Positions 21,937-31,021 are shown, numbered from the stretch's first letter. The stretch: DNA of 64,000 nucleotides from JBMDXB01 sp048594885 (GCA_048594885.1 JBMDXB010000141.1:1-64000); one strand, 5' to 3'. Translations and numbers: made by a program. Notes: generated from the sequence alone by a model not told the origin.

Positions 21937-23198
21937 TTGGCGCAGGCACTCTATTTCGACTGCTTTTCCGGCGCGTCCGGCGACATGATTCTCGGCGCGC
22001 TGATCGACGGCGGCGTCCCGCTGGACGGCGTCCGCAGCGCACTCGGCAGTCTCGCGATCGACTACGGTGACGTCACCGCCGACCGCGTCGTCCGTTCCGG
22101 CGTGTCGGCGACGAAGTTCCGGGTGGTGGGGAGCCGGGGGGGGGAGCGGGGGTGGACCATCATCACCCCGATCTTGGCCATCCGCACCGCCCCCCCGGCC
22201 CCCCGGCCCCCCGGCCCCCGGTCCACCACCACCACCACCACAGTTTGAAAGAGATCGCGGGCTTCATCGGTCGTTCCGCGCTGTCGGACGCGGGCAAGGC
22301 CCGCGCGGTGAGGCTGTTCGAGCGGTTGGCCGAGGCGGAGGCGGCGATCCACGACATGCCGATCGAGCAAGTCCACCTGCACGAAGTCGGCGCCATCGAC
22401 TCGATCGTCGACATCGTCGGATGCGTGTACGCGCTCGAGTATGTCGGCGCGACCGAGATTTCCGCGTCGGCGCTGAACGTCGGCAGCGGCACGGTCCGCT
22501 GCGCGCATGGCGTGCTGCCGGTTCCGGCGCCAGCGACGGCGAGTCTGCTGCGCGGCGTGCCGATCTACGCCGGCGAGGTCAAGACGGAGCTCGTCACGCC
22601 CACCGGTGCGCTGGTCGTCACCGATTACGCACGTTCGTACGGCGCGCTCCCGCCGATGACGGTGCAGCAGATCGGCTACGGCGCCGGCGATCGCGACTTC
22701 GAAGGGCATCCGAACGTCCTGCGCGTCTTCATCGGCGAGACGCCCGGCGCCGCGCGCTCCGAGCGGATCGTCACGATCGAGTGCGAGATCGACGATATGA
22801 ACCCGCAGCTGTTCGGTCCGCTGATGGATCGACTTTACGCGGCGGGCGCGCTCGATGTGTTCTACGCGCCGGTGATGATGAAGAAGTCGCGTCCGGGCAC
22901 ACTCGTCACGGTGCTCGCGCCGCCGGACCACCGCGACGCCATCAGCGGCGTGCTGTTCGCCGAGACGACGACGATCGGCGTGCGGTATCAGGAGGTGTTG
23001 CGCGAAAAACTCGACCGCGAGATCCGGACGATCGAGACGCCTCTCGGCAGCATCCGGTTCAAGATCGCGAGCCGCGACTCGCAGGTGCTCAACGCGTCGC
23101 CCGAGTTCGACGACTGCGCGCGCATCGCGCAGGAGAAAGGAATTCCGATCAAAGATGTACAGGCGGTTGCGACGAAGGCGTGGCTGGACAAACGGTAA
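21937..23198 (+). CDS. larC: LarC nickel-insertion protein, encoded in two frames joined by a -1 frameshift
   Basis: LarC inserts nickel into the pyridinium-bisthiocarboxylate mononucleotide cofactor of lactate racemase and related enzymes. The first part (TTG at 21937, frame continuing to a stop at 22248) has the LarC N-terminus ALYFDCFSGASGDMILGALI and GVSATKF. The second part, in the -1 frame, supplies the His-rich linker (DHHHPDLGHPH, then six consecutive His), QVHLHEVGAIDSIVDIVG, TPTGALV and the C-terminal domain to 23198. Slipping back one base in the G9 run at 22136-22144 joins them into one protein of about 420 residues, the normal family length. Split larC with programmed frameshifting is known from Lactobacillus plantarum. 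No larA, larB or larE is in the window. A sequencing error in the G run is the main alternative. Confidence 0.85.
22136..22227 (+). other. Probable -1 programmed frameshift signal in larC
   Basis: A run of nine G (22136-22144) contains the slippery heptamer G_GGG_GGG (22137-22143) in the correct register, since the zero-frame codons are GGG GGG. After a six-base spacer, GGTGGACC (22151-22158) can pair with GGTCCACC (22220-22227). The loop between them is C-rich (repeated CCCCCCGG) and can also pair back with the G run. The shifted frame encodes the His-rich linker that LarC proteins have. Confidence 0.7.
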
Positions 23199-23201
23199 GG
23201 C

Positions 23202-23283
23202 TGCCGCGCGGAGCGCGGCGGCAAGGCCGAAGGCCGTCGCGCCGAAGGCGCGTAAAGCGCGTGGGGGTGGGGCCCCACGCGCA
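23202..23283. repeat. GC-rich palindrome cluster between larC and metG
   Basis: Several short hairpins lie in a row: GCCGCGCGGAGCGCGGC, GCGCCGAAGGCGC, and a 10-base stem GCGCGTGGGG/CCCCACGCGC at 23258-23283. No T-run follows, so it is not a standard terminator. The remaining 54 bases before metG show nothing recognisable. Confidence 0.7.
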
Positions 23284-23337
23284 CTGAGAAAAGCCCTTGA
23301 GGACGCCGCGATGAACGCGTCGTCCGACCGATAACCG

Positions 23338-25305
23338 ATGCCGCGCTTCTACCTCACCACCGCCATTGACTACGTGAACAGCCGGCCGCACCTCGGCACG
23401 GCCTACGAGAAGATTGCCGCCGACGTAATCGCGCGCTACCAGCGGCTCGCGGGCGCCGACACGCACTTCGTCATGGGCAACGACGAGCACTCGCAGAATG
23501 TCTTCCGCAAGGCGCGCGAGCTCGGCGAGGAGCCGCAGGCGTACTGCGACCGCATGGCGCAGGAGTTCCTCGACGTCTGGAAGCGCCTCGACCTTTCGTT
23601 CGACGACTTCATCCGGACGACGGAGCTGAGACACAAGGCGGGGGTCCAGGAGCTGGTGCGCCGGATCACTGCGGCCGGCGACATCTACGAGGGGCACTAC
23701 GAAGGCTGGTACTGCGTCTCGTGCGAGGCGTTCAAGCAGGAAAAGGACCTGGTCGAGGGGCTGTGTCCGACCCACCGCACGAAGCCCGAGTGGATCCGTG
23801 AGAAGAACTACTTCTTTCGCCTGTCGAAGTACCGCGATCGTCTGGCGGCGCACTTCGAGGCGCATCCCGAGTTCCTTGTCCCCGACATCCGCAGGAACGA
23901 GATCCTGCGGCTGATCGAAGGCGGCCTCGAGGACATCTCGGTGAGCCGTGCCGGCCAGGCGTGGGGCATTCCAATGCCCGACGATCCCTCGAGCGTCATC
24001 TACGTCTGGGTCGACGCGCTGATCAACTACGTCACCGCCGTCGGCTTTGGTACTGACGGGAAGCTGTTCGAGCGATGGTGGCCAGCGGATCTGCACGTGA
24101 TTGGCAAGGACATTACGCGGTTCCACACGGTGATCTGGCCCGCGATGCTGATGAGCGCGGGGCTGCCGGTGCCGCGGCAGGTGTTCGGCCACGGCTGGGT
24201 CCACTACCGCGGCGAGAAGATGAGCAAGTCCCTCGGCACCATCGTCGAGCCGCTCGAAGCGGCGCAGCGATTCGGTCCCGACCCGCTTCGGCTGTATCTC
24301 GTCAAGGAGATCTCCTTCGGCGGCGACGGCGACTTCACCTGGGATCGCTTCGAGGATCGCTACAATGTCGATCTCGCGAACAACCTCGGCAACCTGGTGA
24401 GCCGCATCGCCGCCATGGCGCACAAGTATCGCGGCGGGCGATTGCGACTCGCGGGCGGCCCGGGCCGTCTCGCTGCCGTGGCCGCTGAGGCGCTGGCCGG
24501 GTACCGCGCCGCGATGGACGCCTTCGCGCTCGAATCCGGCGCCGCCGCCGCATTTCGCATCGTCGATGCGACGAACGAATTCATCGCCAGCAGCGAGCCG
24601 TGGGCGCTTGCACGTGACGAGGCGAACGCCGATCGACTGAGCCACGTGCTGTTCGACGCCGCCGAGGCGCTGCGCATCGCTGCCGTGCTGCTGCTGCCGG
24701 TGATGCCGGGATCGGCAGCCGAAATTCTCCGACGCTGCGGCGAGACGATGCACCCGAGCGTCCTGCGTCTGGACGCGGCGGAGTGGCGCAATCATGGTGA
24801 GCGCGCGATTCTGAAGGAAGACGCGATGTGGCCGCGCTCGGAGCCGGCCCGCGACAGGAGTGTATCCGTGGAAGATGAAAAGCACGTGCCGCACGCGCCG
24901 CAGCCGATGCCGGATGCGGTGCCCGCGCCGCCGGCGAGCGCGGTCGCCGGTGCCGCGCCAAGCGCATCGCCGGCCGACAATCGAATTACCATCGACGACT
25001 TCATGAAAGTCGATCTGCGAGTGGCGAAAGTGTTGGCGGCCGAGAAGGTGCCGAACTCGCGCAAGCTGGTGAAGATGACCGTGGACGCCGGCAGCGAGCA
25101 GCGCACGCTTGTCGCCGGCATCGCCGAAGCCTACGAGGCGGAGGCGCTGGTCGGACGGACCATCGTCATGGTGTTCAACCTGAAACCGGCGAAGCTGATG
25201 GGCATCGAGTCGAACGGTATGGTCCTCGCCGCCAGCCCGGACGGCGGCAAGCCGACACTCGTCGGCTTCGTTCAAGAGATAGCCCCCGGCACTCGGGTGA
25301 GATAG
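23338..25305 (+). CDS. metG: Methionyl-tRNA synthetase with C-terminal tRNA-binding domain
   Basis: 655-residue class I synthetase that charges tRNA-Met. The HIGH-equivalent motif is HLGTAYE (about 18-24) and the second signature is KMSKSLG (about 297-303). A zinc-knuckle-like insertion has CVSC (about 126-129) and CPTH (about 142-145). After the anticodon-binding helices, a Pro/Ala-rich linker (about 500-555) leads to an EMAP/Trbp111-like OB-fold domain (IDDFMKVDLRVAKVLAAE to the end), which improves tRNA binding and dimerisation. ATG at 23338 gives the typical RFYLTTAIDYVN beginning. Confidence 0.97.
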   Translation: MPRFYLTTAIDYVNSRPHLGTAYEKIAADVIARYQRLAGADTHFVMGNDEHSQNVFRKARELGEEPQAYCDRMAQEFLDVWKRLDLSFDDFIRTTELRHKAGVQELVRRITAAGDIYEGHYEGWYCVSCEAFKQEKDLVEGLCPTHRTKPEWIREKNYFFRLSKYRDRLAAHFEAHPEFLVPDIRRNEILRLIEGGLEDISVSRAGQAWGIPMPDDPSSVIYVWVDALINYVTAVGFGTDGKLFERWWPADLHVIGKDITRFHTVIWPAMLMSAGLPVPRQVFGHGWVHYRGEKMSKSLGTIVEPLEAAQRFGPDPLRLYLVKEISFGGDGDFTWDRFEDRYNVDLANNLGNLVSRIAAMAHKYRGGRLRLAGGPGRLAAVAAEALAGYRAAMDAFALESGAAAAFRIVDATNEFIASSEPWALARDEANADRLSHVLFDAAEALRIAAVLLLPVMPGSAAEILRRCGETMHPSVLRLDAAEWRNHGERAILKEDAMWPRSEPARDRSVSVEDEKHVPHAPQPMPDAVPAPPASAVAGAAPSASPADNRITIDDFMKVDLRVAKVLAAEKVPNSRKLVKMTVDAGSEQRTLVAGIAEAYEAEALVGRTIVMVFNLKPAKLMGIESNGMVLAASPDGGKPTLVGFVQEIAPGTRVR

Positions 25306-25311
25306 TCAAAT

Positions 25312-25411
25312 GCTGAATGCCGAATGCCAAATGCTGAAATGAGGTGCTGCTTTATCCATTCCCGCATTCCGGCATTTTCAGCATTTGGCATTCAGCATTC
25401 AGCATTGACCG
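25312..25411. repeat. Inverted repeat built from GCATTCAGCATT units
   Basis: The left arm (TGCTGAATGCCGAATGCC and continuation, 25312-25340) is nearly the exact reverse complement of the right arm (GGCATTTTCAGCATTTGGC and continuation, 25372-25411). It fills the gap between metG and tatD. The unit recurs as direct repeats at 48518-48548. Confidence 0.88.
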
Positions 25412-25423
25412 CCATTTGATCAA

Positions 25424-26200
25424 GTGATCGACAGCCACTGCCACATCGCAGGCGAGGAATTCACTGCAGACCTGGACGCCGTTGTCGAGCGGGCGCTCGC
25501 GGCGGACGTGACAAGTGCGTTGTGCATCCTCGCTGCGGGTGACGCGGAGGAATCGTCGCGCGCCGAGCGCGTCCGCACGGTGTGGCCGGCCGTGAGGTTT
25601 GCGGTCGGCGTCCATCCGCATCAGGCCGGCACATGGGCGAGCGGGGCGGAGGCGGCCGCCGACGTCGTCCGGACGGAAGTGGCGCGCGAGCGAGCCTGTG
25701 CGATCGGGGAGATCGGTCTCGATTACCACTACGATTTCGCTCCACGCGATGTGCAGCAGGCGGTCTTTCGCGCGCAGGTGCGTCTCGCGCTCGAGCTCGA
25801 CCTGCCGATCATCATCCACACGCGTGAGGCGACCGACGATACCTTCGAGATCCTCTGCGAGGAGGGCGGCGGGCGAGTGCGCGGCGTATTCCACTGCTTC
25901 ACGGGCGACGCGGCGATGGCGCGCCGCGCGCTCGACATCGGGTTCTGCGTCTCGTTTGCCGGGATCGTGACGTTCCCGAAGGCCGAGAGCATCCGCGAAG
26001 CCGCACGGCTAGTGCCGCCGGAGCGTCTCCTGGCGGAAACCGACTCGCCGTATCTGGCGCCGGTGCCGTTCCGTGGCAAGCGCAACGAGCCGTCGTATGT
26101 CGCACGAGTAGTCGAGATGCTCGCCGAAACGCGCGGAGAGGCGCGGGCGGAGGTGGCCGGGCGCACGGCGCGCACGTTTGCCAACCTCTTTGGGGCGTGA
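25424..26200 (+). CDS. tatD: TatD family metal-dependent hydrolase
   Basis: 258-residue TIM-barrel deoxyribonuclease-type hydrolase. Metal ligands are visible in order: DSHCHI at the N-terminus, EIGLDYHYDF (about 88-97), HTRE (about 130), FHCFTG (about 155-160) and ETDSPYLAP (about 206-214). It begins with a GTG at 25424; no earlier start fits, because the barrel's first strand starts at the second codon. Members act in DNA repair and turnover; the link with metG is often seen in bacteria. Confidence 0.93.
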   Translation: MIDSHCHIAGEEFTADLDAVVERALAADVTSALCILAAGDAEESSRAERVRTVWPAVRFAVGVHPHQAGTWASGAEAAADVVRTEVARERACAIGEIGLDYHYDFAPRDVQQAVFRAQVRLALELDLPIIIHTREATDDTFEILCEEGGGRVRGVFHCFTGDAAMARRALDIGFCVSFAGIVTFPKAESIREAARLVPPERLLAETDSPYLAPVPFRGKRNEPSYVARVVEMLAETRGEARAEVAGRTARTFANLFGA

Positions 26201-26228
26201 AGCCACGATATTCCAACGGCTTAGCGCG

Positions 26229-26258
26229 TTGACACTTCCCGCGAAACTCCAGTATTGT
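26229..26258 (+). promoter_or_regulatory. Sigma-70-type promoter for the polyprenyl synthase gene
   Basis: A perfect -35 box TTGACA (26229-26234) is separated by 18 bases from TATTGT (26253-26258). The -10 box overlaps a GTG at 26257 that would otherwise be an in-frame start, so that GTG cannot be the first codon of this transcript. This favours the TTG at 26281. Confidence 0.75.
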
Positions 26259-26280
26259 GAACCGACCTGACCCGTTTCCC

Positions 26281-27291
26281 TTGAGCGACACAGCCGCGCA
26301 GAAATCGCCCGTCACAGCCGACCTGGCGCAAATCTTCGAGCCGATCCGAGGCGATCTCGAGGCCGTGGAGCGCGAGTTCGTGCGCCACATCCAATCGCGC
26401 GTCGCGCTCATTCCGGAGATGGGACGCTACATCCAGGGCAGCGGCGGCAAGCGCGTCCGGCCGGCGGTCCTGCTGATGGCCTCGCGGCTGAGCGGCTATC
26501 AAGGTGACCGCGCCGTCCTCTACGCGTCGGTTGTCGAGTTCATTCACACCGCGACCTTGGTTCACGACGACATCATCGACGGCGCCGACACGCGCCGCGG
26601 CCGCGTCGCCGTCCACTCGCGGTGGGGCAACGACATCACCGTTCTGCTCGGCGACTACCTCTACATCAAGTCGATGGCGATGGCGCTGACGCAGGATTCG
26701 CTGGAGATCATCCGGCTGCTCTGCGACGTCACGCTGCGGATGATCGAAGGGGAGCTGTATCAGCTCACGAAGGCGGGAGACGTCGATATCACCGAGGACG
26801 AGCATTTCGAGATCATCCGCCGCAAGACAGCGTTCCTGTTCGGCGGCTGCGCGCAGATCGGCGGCATGCTCGGCAGCGTGTCGCACGAGCAGGAGATCGC
26901 GCTGCGGGAGTACGGCTTCAACCTCGGCGTCGCGTTCCAGCTCGTCGACGACCTGCTCGATTACACGGCCGACCAGGTCGCGCTCGGCAAGCCGATCGGC
27001 GGCGACCTCCGCGAAGGCAAGGTAACGCTGCCGGTCATCTTCCTGTTGCGCCGCGGCGGCGAGGACGCCGATCGCCTGATCCGCACCGTGGTCAGCGAGC
27101 GCGCCGTGTCGCCGGAGCAGTGGCGCGAGATCCGCCGGCTGCTCGCCGAGCATCGCGCGATCGAGCAGGCGTTCGAGCGCGCGGTGGAATACGCCAATCG
27201 CGCCAAGAGCTGCCTCTCCGCGTTCCCGCCGAGCCGCGAGCGCGATGCGCTCCTCGCGTTGCCCGATTACGTCCTGTCTCGCGATCGGTGA
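26281..27291 (+). CDS. Trans-polyprenyl diphosphate synthase (long-chain type)
   Basis: 336-residue prenyltransferase that elongates farnesyl-type diphosphate with isopentenyl diphosphate, probably for the quinone side chain. The first Asp-rich motif is LVHDDIIDGADTRRG (about 83-97) and the second is LVDDLLDYTAD (about 220-230). GGKRVRPAVLL and the KTAFLFGG region are typical. The start was placed at TTG 26281 because the only good promoter overlaps the earlier GTG at 26257. Chain length cannot be fixed by eye. Confidence 0.9.
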   Translation: MSDTAAQKSPVTADLAQIFEPIRGDLEAVEREFVRHIQSRVALIPEMGRYIQGSGGKRVRPAVLLMASRLSGYQGDRAVLYASVVEFIHTATLVHDDIIDGADTRRGRVAVHSRWGNDITVLLGDYLYIKSMAMALTQDSLEIIRLLCDVTLRMIEGELYQLTKAGDVDITEDEHFEIIRRKTAFLFGGCAQIGGMLGSVSHEQEIALREYGFNLGVAFQLVDDLLDYTADQVALGKPIGGDLREGKVTLPVIFLLRRGGEDADRLIRTVVSERAVSPEQWREIRRLLAEHRAIEQAFERAVEYANRAKSCLSAFPPSRERDALLALPDYVLSRDR

Positions 27292-27329
27292 GCGTGCAAC
27301 TGCCCGACGCCGACGGGTGGCCGGCCCGC

Positions 27330-27412
27330 ACGAAGACACGAAGACACGAAGACACGAAAGACAAAAAGTATGTCTTCGCGCCTTCGAGCCTTCGTGCCTT
27401 CGCGTCCGCGCC
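27330..27412. repeat. ACGAAGAC tandem repeat with imperfect inverted partner
   Basis: Four copies of an ACACGAAG unit (27330-27358) face GTCTTCGCGCCTTCGAGCC and GTGCCTTCGCG (27372-27412). They can fold into an imperfect hairpin in the gap between the polyprenyl synthase gene and ligA. Confidence 0.8.
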
Positions 27413-27442
27413 AGCGGAAGCCGTGGAAGCGTGACGACTTCG

Positions 27443-29506
27443 ATGGATCCGCTGGATAGAGTCAATCAGCTTCGAAAAGACATCCGCCATCACGAAGAGC
27501 GCTACTACGTCTACGACGCTCCGGAGATTTCCGACGAGCAGTTCGATCGCCTCCTGCACGAACTGGAACGGCTCGAGCGCGAGCATCCGGATCTCGTCAC
27601 CCCGGACTCTCCGACGCAGCGTGTGGCGGGCCGCCCGGCGGAGGGTTTTCCGACCGTCGAGCATCTCGCGCCGATGCTCAGCCTCGACAACGCGTACAAC
27701 GAAGAGGAGCTGCGCGCGTTCGACGAGCGGGTGCGGAAAGGCGCAGCCCTGGGCGAGACGCCCGTCGTCTACGTCGCGGAGCTGAAGATCGACGGCCTGA
27801 GCATCGCCCTCACCTACGAGGACGGCCGCCTGACGCGCGGCGCCACCCGCGGCGACGGCGTCCGCGGCGAGGAAGTCACCGCCAACGTCCGCACCATCCG
27901 CGCCATCCCGCTCGCCTTGAGAGGAACCGTGCCGCCGCGCCTCGAAGTGCGCGGCGAAGTCTATCTTCCGCGCGCCTCGTTCGAGCGCATCAACCGCGAG
28001 CGCGAGGAAGCGGGCGAGCCGCTGTTCGCGAATCCGCGCAACGCCGCCGCGGGGACGATGCGGAACCTGGAACCGTCGCTGGTGGCGAAGCGCGGTCTCG
28101 GCGCGTTCACCTACCAGGTCGTGCGGCCGCCGCGCGCGCATGCGGAGGGCGAGGAAATCACCAACAGCCACGCGGAAATGCTGAAGCTGATGGCCGACTG
28201 GGGCCTGCCCGTCGAGCAGCACTGGTGCCGCTGCGAAGGGATCGACGCGGTCGTCGCCTTCTGCGCCGGGTGGGCCGACAAGCGCCACGAGCTGCAGTTC
28301 GAGACGGACGGCGTCGTCATCAAGGTCGACGACCTCGCGCTGCGCGACCGGCTCGGCGCCACGGCAAAATTCCCGCGCTGGGCGACCGCGTTCAAGTTCC
28401 CGGCGCAGCAGGCGAACACCAGGTTGCGGAAAATCGAGGTGAACGTCGGCCGCACCGGCGCCAACACGCCGTACGCCGTGCTCGAGCCGGTGTTCCTCGC
28501 CGGATCGACGATCTCGATGGCGACGCTGCACAACGCCGAAGATATCGCGCGCAAGGACCTCCGCGAGGGAGACACGGTCATCATCGAAAAGGCCGGTGAC
28601 GTCATCCCGCGCGTTGTCGCACCCGTCCTCAGCCTGCGTCCTGGCGACTCGAAGCCGTGGGTGATGCCGACGACGTGCAAGGCGTGCGGCAGCGAGCTGC
28701 GGCGGGATGAAGACGAAGTCGTGTGGCGGTGCGAGAACACGTCCTGTCCGGCGCGGCTGCGGCGCAGCCTCGAGCACTTCGCGTCGCGCACGGCGATGAA
28801 CATCGAGGGACTCGGCGAGTCGCTCGTCGACGTCCTCATCGAGCGTTCGCTGGTGCGCGACTTCGCCGACCTGTATCACCTCAGCGCCGAGCAGCTCGAG
28901 AACCTCGTGGTCACGCCGCGGGAGCCGCGGTCGGACCGTGCCGTGCCGCGGAAGCTTGGCAAAGTCGGCCGCAACGTGTTCGAGCAGATCCAGCGCAGCA
29001 AGAGCAACGATCTCTCGCGGCTCGTCTACGGCCTGGGTATCCGCCACATCGGCGAGAAGGCCGCGGCCACGCTCGCGCGCCACTTCCGGACGATGGAGGC
29101 GATCCTCGAGGCGCCGGTCGAGAAGCTGCAGGCCGTGGCCGAGATTGGCCCGGTGCTGGCCGCGTCGGTCTGCAGCTTTGCGGAGGAGCCGCACAACCGC
29201 GATCTCGTGGCCAAACTCAGGGCGGCTGGCGTGAACATGCAGAGCCTGCAGCCCGAACCGGCCCTCGCCGGGGGCGGTCCGCTGGCGGGGAAGACGTTCG
29301 TCCTGACCGGCACGCTGTCGTCGATGACGCGCGAAGCGGCGGCGGCCGCCATCGAGGCGCGCGGCGGCAAGGTGTCGGGGTCCGTCAGCCGCAAGACCTC
29401 CTGTCTGGTGGTCGGCGCCGACGCCGGCAGCAAACTCGACAAAGCGCGCGAGCTCGGAGTCCTGACCCTCACGGAAGAGGAATTCCGCGCCCTTATAATG
29501 GACTGA
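27443..29506 (+). CDS. ligA: NAD-dependent DNA ligase
   Basis: 687-residue ligase that seals nicks during replication, using NAD. The NMN-binding Ia domain begins at residue 1 (RVNQLRKDIRHHEERYY). The adenylation Lys lies in ELKIDGLS at about residue 117. The OB fold follows, then a four-Cys zinc finger (CKAC to CENTSC, about 412-433), helix-hairpin-helix repeats (GLGIRHIGEKAAATLARHF) and a C-terminal BRCT domain starting at about 610 (GKTFVLTGTLSSMTREAA). ATG at 27443 was preferred; a GTG four codons earlier is also possible. Confidence 0.97.
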   Translation: MDPLDRVNQLRKDIRHHEERYYVYDAPEISDEQFDRLLHELERLEREHPDLVTPDSPTQRVAGRPAEGFPTVEHLAPMLSLDNAYNEEELRAFDERVRKGAALGETPVVYVAELKIDGLSIALTYEDGRLTRGATRGDGVRGEEVTANVRTIRAIPLALRGTVPPRLEVRGEVYLPRASFERINREREEAGEPLFANPRNAAAGTMRNLEPSLVAKRGLGAFTYQVVRPPRAHAEGEEITNSHAEMLKLMADWGLPVEQHWCRCEGIDAVVAFCAGWADKRHELQFETDGVVIKVDDLALRDRLGATAKFPRWATAFKFPAQQANTRLRKIEVNVGRTGANTPYAVLEPVFLAGSTISMATLHNAEDIARKDLREGDTVIIEKAGDVIPRVVAPVLSLRPGDSKPWVMPTTCKACGSELRRDEDEVVWRCENTSCPARLRRSLEHFASRTAMNIEGLGESLVDVLIERSLVRDFADLYHLSAEQLENLVVTPREPRSDRAVPRKLGKVGRNVFEQIQRSKSNDLSRLVYGLGIRHIGEKAAATLARHFRTMEAILEAPVEKLQAVAEIGPVLAASVCSFAEEPHNRDLVAKLRAAGVNMQSLQPEPALAGGGPLAGKTFVLTGTLSSMTREAAAAAIEARGGKVSGSVSRKTSCLVVGADAGSKLDKARELGVLTLTEEEFRALIMD
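29494..29499 (+). promoter_or_regulatory. Consensus -10 hexamer TATAAT inside the end of ligA
   Basis: TATAAT ends 7 bases before the GTG start at 29507 and lies in the last codons of ligA. It would allow the protease gene to be transcribed separately from ligA, as a leaderless message. Confidence 0.5.
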
Positions 29507-31021
29507 GTGAAGCGATTCACGGTCCTGACCGTCGCACTGGTCGCTTCGGTGGCCTTTCTCGTCGGGGTCATCGTTGCCGGAGGGTTGACGTCGGCGCCTG
29601 TCGTCTCGACCGCGCCGCATGTCTCGGCGTCGCAGGCGGCGGCGTTGTCACGGCCGGCCTCGGCGCTGGCCTCGGGCGCATCGGTCGTCAACTTTGCCGA
29701 CGTCGCCGAGCGCATCAACGCGGCCGTGGTCAACATCGACGCGACGTCGAACGTCGCGCCCGGGCGCGAGCCGCGCTACTACCGTCGCGGCCCCGGGGGA
29801 AGCTCTGATGGACCGCCGCTGCGCGACTGGGAGATCCCGCGCCAGGGCGCCGGCAGCGGTTTCATCATCGATCGCTCGGGCCATATCCTGACCAACTTCC
29901 ACGTGATCGAGCACGCGGATCGGATCCGCGTGACGCTGGCCGACGGTCGCGCGTTTCGTGGCGAGGTGGTCGGCACCGACCCGGCGATCGACATCGCATT
30001 GCTGCGCATTGACGGCGGCCAGGGGCTGCCGGAGGCGCAGCTCGGCAACTCCGACGAACTGCGCGTCGGCGAATGGGTCTGCGCCATCGGCAACCCGCTC
30101 GGCTACGTGCACTCCGTCACGGTCGGTGTCGTCAGCTTCATCGGCCGGAAGCTGTTCGATCAGAGCCTCGACGACTACATTCAGACGGACGCGGCGATCA
30201 ACTTCGGCAACAGCGGCGGCCCGCTGATCAACTCGCGCGGCGAAGTGATCGGCATCAACTCGGCGATCAGCTCGCGCGCGAGCAACATCGGCTTCGCGGT
30301 GCCAATCAACCAGGCGGTCGCGATCCTGCCGCAACTGAAATCGCGCGGCCGCGTGTCGCGCGGCTTCCTCGGCGTCGTCCTGACCGACGTGACCCAGCCG
30401 CTGCAGCGCTCGCTGGGACTGTCGGTCTCGCGCGGCGCGCTCGTCCAGGACGTGACGCCGGGATCGCCCGCCGAACGAGCGGGCGTGCGGCCCTACGACG
30501 TCATCGTCGAAATGGACGGCCAGGCGATTCTCGCGAACGACGAGCTGATTCGCACGATTTCCGCGCGGCTGCCCGGCACGGCCGTCCGGCTCGAGCTCGT
30601 TCGCGACGGCCGCCGGTGGACGTTGCCGGTGAAACTCGCCGAGCGGCCGCTGCGGCGCGAGGACGTCGATCGGATGAGCGGCCTCGGGGACCGCCCGTCG
30701 AGGCCGCCGCAGGCGCCGCCGGAGCTTCCGCTCGGCGTTGCCGTGCGTGAGATCGATCGCGGCACGCTCGGGCGGCTCGACATCCCCGATTCCGTCGAAG
30801 GCGTCATCGTGTCGCGCGTCGAGCCGACCGGCGCGGCCTTCGCCGCGCTGCGCCGCGGGTTCGTCGTCATGGAGATCAACCGCAAGCCGATTCGCTCCGT
30901 CGTCGATTTCGATCGCGTCGTCTCGGCAGCGCAGCCCGGCGACGTGCTCACCTTCTTCTACTACGACCCGGCGCAGGCATCGCGCGGGCTGGCGACGGTC
31001 ATGGTGGATGACGGACGCTAG
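29507..31021 (+). CDS. degP: HtrA/DegP-family periplasmic serine protease
   Basis: 504-residue trypsin-like protease and chaperone of the envelope stress system. It begins with GTG directly after the ligA stop codon and has an N-terminal anchor or signal helix (about 4-27). The catalytic triad is visible as His in LTNFHVIEHAD (about 132), Asp in PAIDIALLRI (about 163) and Ser in NFGNSGGPLINS (about 239). Two PDZ domains follow, one around 280-385 (GFLGVVLTDVTQPL) and a second around 405-500. Family length is normal. Confidence 0.93.
   Translation: MKRFTVLTVALVASVAFLVGVIVAGGLTSAPVVSTAPHVSASQAAALSRPASALASGASVVNFADVAERINAAVVNIDATSNVAPGREPRYYRRGPGGSSDGPPLRDWEIPRQGAGSGFIIDRSGHILTNFHVIEHADRIRVTLADGRAFRGEVVGTDPAIDIALLRIDGGQGLPEAQLGNSDELRVGEWVCAIGNPLGYVHSVTVGVVSFIGRKLFDQSLDDYIQTDAAINFGNSGGPLINSRGEVIGINSAISSRASNIGFAVPINQAVAILPQLKSRGRVSRGFLGVVLTDVTQPLQRSLGLSVSRGALVQDVTPGSPAERAGVRPYDVIVEMDGQAILANDELIRTISARLPGTAVRLELVRDGRRWTLPVKLAERPLRREDVDRMSGLGDRPSRPPQAPPELPLGVAVREIDRGTLGRLDIPDSVEGVIVSRVEPTGAAFAALRRGFVVMEINRKPIRSVVDFDRVVSAAQPGDVLTFFYYDPAQASRGLATVMVDDGR

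Noticed and set aside
23258..23283. Terminator after larC
   Set aside because: The stem is strong but no T-run follows; listed as a palindrome cluster only.
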